The notes beneath the pieces were generated by a model. The model worked only from the letters and a program-made list of their open reading frames with translations. It had not been told where the DNA came from and ran no database searches. Below, one piece after another: positions 60,390 to 64,000 of a DNA stretch of 64,000 nucleotides (position 1 is the stretch's first letter; each line of letters starts with the position of its first letter). Source of the DNA: Paludibacteraceae bacterium (GTDB lineage: Bacteria; Bacteroidota; Bacteroidia; Bacteroidales; Paludibacteraceae); NCBI GenBank assembly GCA_017439235.1, contig JAFSJN010000004.1:1-64000 (forward strand), read 5' to 3'. Both the position numbers and the translations under genes were made by a program.

Positions 60390-62198
60390 TTAACGATTGA
60401 GGTATCTCTTACCGTTTTGGATAATGATGCCTTGGTAGGTAGCTTCTACTTGGCGACCCAGCACGTCATACATCGGCGCGTTCTTGTCAAGCGGAGCGAT
60501 GACATTGTTGAGAGCAGAGGTAACGGGACCTTCGTATACGGCATTGATAGTAGAGCCGTGACCGGTCTGAGCTACTAACTCGAGGCGAGCGCCTTTGTTG
60601 GTCTTAGTAACCGTCAAGGTACCGGAAACGATGTACCACACTTTAGTAGCTACATAGTCGCCAGACTCTTCGTCATACTCAAATGCGCCCATCATATAGC
60701 TGGGATTGGTACCGAACATACCTTCACCGTCGCTGGCCAGGACAGTACCTGCAACCGCCGAGTTGTCGATAGTATAGGTGCCAACGGGAATCACGGTCTC
60801 GGCATCAAGAGCAGAAACGTACACATCGAGGAGGATTTGGTTGTCGTTATCGCCCATATAGAGGTATACATCATTATACTCGGCTGTATAGTCGGTAGCC
60901 TCTTGCCATGTGCAAGCGATAGAATAGCTCTTACCGCCCTCTTCTTCGTAGGAATACGGATCATATACGGTGAAAGCGACAGGGCCGGTATATACAAAGT
61001 TATAAACCTTAGTACCACAAGTCAGAGAGCCCGCAATACTATATTGGTCGCCAACCTGCGAAATTAGCAACTGGCCATCATCTGCATAAGGCGATTCTTC
61101 ATCCGAAACATAGACATAGGAATAGTCGTCCATCGTCTGATCGGCGAAAGAATAATAGCCGCCCAATACGCCTTCAGCAGCAGCATAGAGGTCGATACCA
61201 ATCTCAGGAGCACCGGTAATAGAATCATAGAGGTACAGCATATAATTGTAAGCACCCTCAGTAGAGTACTGCTCATAGTACTCAGCCTCAGCGGCATTGA
61301 CTACAAAGGATACGGTATCCATCACATCAGGATTAGCCTCAAAATAGACGTCTACCGAATAGCAGCGGAGTTGTTTTACGCAGGCGATCGTAACCGACAT
61401 TGCGTCTACATCCGTAATCCACAGTACGGGATTAGATTCGGTATCAGCTTCCGAAGCATCAAGGTATCCGATAGTACCGTTATCTACGGTAGCGGTAAAA
61501 CCTTTCTTAACAAATCCGTTGATAGCGATACCTTTGATATTTTGGGTAGCGTTGAAGGTAATGGACTCACCGGCATAGCAAGCAAAATAGGACTCATAGA
61601 TTGCGCCACGGGTGCAGCTAACCATAATGTTATTGTCAACAAATGTATAGGGATTAGCAGAGGCAGCAGCAGGAACACCGACCGTCGTGGGTTCGGCATA
61701 CACGTAGGTGGAGTCCAACTGAGGATCGGGCGTAGGAGTAGGATCCGGGTCGGGAGTGGGAGTAGGCGTTGTACCGTCGCCATTGATGACCACCTGTTTG
61801 ATGACACGTTGTCCGGAAGCACCTAAAGTGAAGACTACAGACGAAGCGGAACCTGTCCACACGTCTACTTTAGGGTCGTCAGCCGAAGCGGATGTACCAC
61901 CGGTAACCAGTTCACCACCGTCAGCCGTAAGGGTAGCATAATCTTTTTTGCCCTGCTTAACGCAGACAATGTCGATACGGGTGATACCTTCGCCGGTAAC
62001 GGTAATGGTGTTGCCGGCATAGAGGCGCACACCATTGTCATAGGCAGCGGGAGCGGTACCGCCGGTACCCTTAGCTAAAGTAACTGTAAATCCGTCTTGG
62101 GTCTGGGGATCCGGCGAGTCGGTGAACGTAAACGTGGTAGCCGCCATCATGACCATCGACAGACAGACTGCCGTCATTACTGAGAAGAGTTTTTTCAT
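60390..62198 (-). CDS. Secreted modular protein with Pro/Thr linker and sorting-like end
   Basis: 602 residues from the ATG at 62198; an open frame extends 57 codons further but crosses the promoter. Signal peptide MKKLFSVMTAVCLSMVMMA. An N-terminal beta-sandwich (TFTDSPDPQTQDGFTVTL to VVINGDG), a (TPTPDPDP)n linker near residues 150-165, a second sandwich, then two similar domains with YAEYN and TDYTAEYNDVYLY strands. The end MYDVLGRQVEATYQGIIIQN-GKRYLNR resembles a type A sorting domain. Function unknown. It leads the unit reading into the export pair. Confidence 0.75.
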   Translation of the reverse strand: MKKLFSVMTAVCLSMVMMAATTFTFTDSPDPQTQDGFTVTLAKGTGGTAPAAYDNGVRLYAGNTITVTGEGITRIDIVCVKQGKKDYATLTADGGELVTGGTSASADDPKVDVWTGSASSVVFTLGASGQRVIKQVVINGDGTTPTPTPDPDPTPTPDPQLDSTYVYAEPTTVGVPAAASANPYTFVDNNIMVSCTRGAIYESYFACYAGESITFNATQNIKGIAINGFVKKGFTATVDNGTIGYLDASEADTESNPVLWITDVDAMSVTIACVKQLRCYSVDVYFEANPDVMDTVSFVVNAAEAEYYEQYSTEGAYNYMLYLYDSITGAPEIGIDLYAAAEGVLGGYYSFADQTMDDYSYVYVSDEESPYADDGQLLISQVGDQYSIAGSLTCGTKVYNFVYTGPVAFTVYDPYSYEEEGGKSYSIACTWQEATDYTAEYNDVYLYMGDNDNQILLDVYVSALDAETVIPVGTYTIDNSAVAGTVLASDGEGMFGTNPSYMMGAFEYDEESGDYVATKVWYIVSGTLTVTKTNKGARLELVAQTGHGSTINAVYEGPVTSALNNVIAPLDKNAPMYDVLGRQVEATYQGIIIQNGKRYLNR

Positions 62199-62259
62199 AA
62201 GCAAATGAATACTAACAATTAAACAAACAGAGAAAACACCTTGTACTGCATTTTCGCGA

Positions 62260-62289
62260 CAAAGGTACAAAAAAATTTGCACATACCAA
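62260..62289 (-). promoter_or_regulatory. Promoter of the secreted-protein / export unit
   Basis: Minus strand TTG (complement of 62287-62289), 19 bp, TACCTTTG (complement of 62260-62267). It interlocks with the divergent promoter at 62277-62307. Confidence 0.6.
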
Positions 62290-62307
62290 AATATTTTTGT
62301 ACTTTTG
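62277..62307 (+). promoter_or_regulatory. Promoter of the response regulator gene
   Basis: TTG 62277-62279, 20 bp, TACTTTTG 62300-62307, leader of about 14 nt to the ATG at 62326. Confidence 0.7.
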
Positions 62308-62325
62308 CACAGATTTTTACAGATT

Positions 62326-63468
62326 ATGGCTAAGATACTGATTATAGACGATGAGCGCGCCATCCGCAACGTGCTGAAGGAGACCTTAGAGTTTGAAGGC
62401 TATGAGGCCGATTGTGCCGAAGACGGTCAGCAGGGCGTAGAGAAAGCCACCAATACAGCTTACGATTTGATTTACACGGACATCAAGATGCCCGGGTTGG
62501 ACGGTTTGGAAGTATTGGAGCGTTTAGCCGGGACTTGTCCTATAGTGATGATCTCGGGTCACGGCGACATAGAGACAGCGGTAGAGGCGATTAAGAAGGG
62601 TGCGTTTGATTTTATGGAGAAGCCTATTGACCTGAACCGATTGTTGGTGACGACACGTAATGCGCTGGATCATAAGTCGATGAATGAGCAGATACGCACG
62701 CTCAAGCGCAAGGTAGAGAGCCGTAACAAGATGATTGGTGAGTCGGCAGCCATTACGCACGTGCGCGCAATTATTGATAAGGTAGCGCCTACGGAAGCGA
62801 GGGTATTGATTACGGGCCCTAACGGTACGGGTAAGGAAGTAGTGGCGAGACTGCTGCATGAGCAATCGTCGCGTGCAGGTGCGCCGTTGGTAGAGGTTAA
62901 CTGCGCCGCTATCCCATCGGAGTTGATAGAGAGTGAGTTGTTCGGCCATATGAAAGGCTCGTTTACGGGTGCGGTAAAAGACCGTGCGGGTAAGTTTGAA
63001 CAAGCGGACGGCGGGACACTCTTCTTGGATGAGATAGGCGATATGTCGTTAGCTGCGCAGACGAAAGTGCTGCGGGCGCTGCAGGAGAACGAGATTACGC
63101 GCGTGGGGTCAGATAAGGCGGTAAAGGTAAATGTGCGCGTAATAGCGGCTACGAATAAGAACTTAGAGGAAGAGATAGCGGCAGGGCGCTTCCGTGAGGA
63201 TTTGTTCCATAGATTGAATGTTATTCCTATTCATGTGCCGCCGTTAGATGAGCGTAAAGACGATATACCGCTACTGATAGACTATTTTGCCGAGCAGATA
63301 TGTGCAGAGCAAGGCGGCAGGAAGAAGACGTTTGCCAAAGAAGCTGTTAAGGCGCTACAGGCATGCTCGTGGCCGGGAAATATACGTCAGTTGAGAAATG
63401 TAGTGGAGAGGCTGATTATTTTAGCCGGAGAGACGATAACGGAGGAGGATGTTAAGCTGTATGCGTAG
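62326..63468 (+). CDS. Sigma-54-dependent response regulator without DNA-binding domain
   Basis: 380 residues from the ATG at 62326 (the frame could begin at 62305, inside the promoter). Receiver domain with acidic pair Asp8/Asp9 and phospho-acceptor Asp52 in YTDIKMPGLDG. AAA+ domain with Walker A TGPNGTGKEVVA, the sigma-54 contact loop GSFTGAVKD, Walker B GGTLFLDEIGDM and the arginine-finger region. It ends EEDVKLYA right after the AAA+ lid, so the Fis-type helix-turn-helix of NtrC proteins is absent. It should activate sigma-54 holoenzyme without its own enhancer binding, or act through a partner. The kinase is not in the window. Confidence 0.92.
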   Translation: MAKILIIDDERAIRNVLKETLEFEGYEADCAEDGQQGVEKATNTAYDLIYTDIKMPGLDGLEVLERLAGTCPIVMISGHGDIETAVEAIKKGAFDFMEKPIDLNRLLVTTRNALDHKSMNEQIRTLKRKVESRNKMIGESAAITHVRAIIDKVAPTEARVLITGPNGTGKEVVARLLHEQSSRAGAPLVEVNCAAIPSELIESELFGHMKGSFTGAVKDRAGKFEQADGGTLFLDEIGDMSLAAQTKVLRALQENEITRVGSDKAVKVNVRVIAATNKNLEEEIAAGRFREDLFHRLNVIPIHVPPLDERKDDIPLLIDYFAEQICAEQGGRKKTFAKEAVKALQACSWPGNIRQLRNVVERLIILAGETITEEDVKLYA

Positions 63469-63475
63469 GGGGAGG

Positions 63476-63550
63476 ATTTAAGAATTAAGATTTAAGAATT
63501 AAGATTTAAGAATTAAGATTTAAGAATTAAAAATTAAGAATTAAGAATTA
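63476..63550 (+). repeat. Tandem 14-bp word repeat before recF
   Basis: GATTTAAGAATTAA occurs about four times head to tail, then AAATTAAGAATTAAGAATTA. It fills nearly all of the gap between the response regulator and recF. Confidence 0.85.
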
Positions 63551-63562
63551 CTTGTCTTCTTA

Positions 63563-64000
63563 GTGATTTTAATTTCATTAAATATATTAAATTACCGGAA
63601 CATACGGGAGGGGAGATTGGAGTTTAGTCCCAAGCTCAACTGCCTGGTGGGATTGAATGGTCAGGGTAAGACGAATATCCTGGACGCTATTTATCTGCTG
63701 TCGTTTACCAAGAGTGCATTGACGGCTATCGATTCGCAAAATATCACGCATGGGGAAGATTTGGCGATGGTGCAGGGCGTTTATAATGATGGGATGAGCC
63801 GTGAGCAGGGCTCGCTTAATGAGGGAATGATGGAAGTGTCGTGCGGATTGAAGAGAGGGTTAAAGAAGCAGTTTAGGTTAGGGAAAAAAGATTATAAGCG
63901 ATTGATAGACCATATAGGATTGATACCGTTAGTGATGGTCAGTCCGCGGGACGAGCGTCTGATAGAAGACGGCTCGGATGAGCGGAGACGCTTTATGGAC
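63563..64000 (+). CDS. recF: DNA replication and repair protein RecF, N-terminal part
   Basis: 146 codons, running off the right edge. No ATG is available; the GTG at 63563 gives MILISLNILNYRNIREGRLEF, which aligns with the RecF start (L-L-NFRN). Walker A GLNGQGKTNILDAIYLLSFTKS follows, then VMVSPRDERLIEDGSDERRRFMD, the RecF pattern with the signature-proximal RRxFxD. It loads RecA at gaps. The gap upstream is a word repeat with no clear promoter, so expression may depend on the response regulator transcript. Confidence 0.9.
   Translation, partial: MILISLNILNYRNIREGRLEFSPKLNCLVGLNGQGKTNILDAIYLLSFTKSALTAIDSQNITHGEDLAMVQGVYNDGMSREQGSLNEGMMEVSCGLKRGLKKQFRLGKKDYKRLIDHIGLIPLVMVSPRDERLIEDGSDERRRFMD

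Overview
The window is a stretch of a Bacteroidales chromosome. The evidence is direct: a SusC/SusD pair, sprA (the type IX secretion translocon), a giant protein with a type IX sorting domain, BspA-like leucine-rich repeats, the neighbourhood ruvA-sprA, a SpmA-SpmB fusion, and promoters of the Bacteroidetes form TTG-N20-TAnnTTTG found again and again. Species cannot be fixed from this sequence. A type IX-secretion-positive gut or rumen lineage (Paludibacteraceae- or Prevotellaceae-like) is an inference.

Layout. 1-6.6 kb: surface and regulatory genes on the minus strand (5'-nucleotidase lipoprotein, DUF4143 ATPase, BspA-like protein with a 51-residue satellite ORF, membrane AraC-type regulator), with unusual repeated DNA between them. 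6.2-8.5 kb: SOS-type umuDC. 8.5-12.8 kb: outer-membrane barrel, DUF4301, SpoU methyltransferase and a split U32 peptidase, tightly coupled. 12.9-24.2 kb: one transcription unit with a perfect promoter and a strong terminator: barrel protein, a 2259-residue repeat protein, two GH13 lipoproteins. 24.3-28.4 kb: dnaN, DnaQ-like exonuclease, RNase Z-like, radA. 28.3-37.0 kb (minus): ruvA, sprA, NadR-like kinase. 37.2-39.8 kb: two deoxynucleoside kinases, XerC/D, HPF. 39.8-40.5 kb: a non-coding junction with a BspA remnant and two structured repeats. 40.5-46.5 kb: SpmAB fusion, recA, COG2509 flavoprotein, tcdA, GH28. 46.5-54.1 kb (minus): pectin utilization locus susC-susD-PL1-small secreted protein. 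54.2-62.2 kb (minus): two secreted proteins, polysaccharide export pair, topB. 62.3-64.0 kb: NtrC-type regulator and the start of recF.

How the parts fit. GH28 and PL1 converge on one terminator and with SusCD make a homogalacturonan-degrading set. The GH13 pair sits behind the barrel/giant-protein pair, suggesting joint expression of a surface structure and alpha-glucan enzymes. SprA would export the giant protein. Several secreted proteins, and one gene remnant, end in the same short C-terminal tail.

Most unusual observations: (1) in the giant protein, about 36 repeats of about 52 residues gain and lose cysteines in a pattern implying that the first cysteine of each repeat bonds to the second cysteine of the next repeat; (2) a hairpin-rich non-coding element occurs twice with base changes that keep pairing; (3) a 74-bp block, 73/74 identical, abuts the promoters of two surface-protein genes and carries about 31-bp-spaced sites next to an AraC-type gene; (4) word-like spacer repeats occur between operon genes and, in frame, inside two conserved genes.
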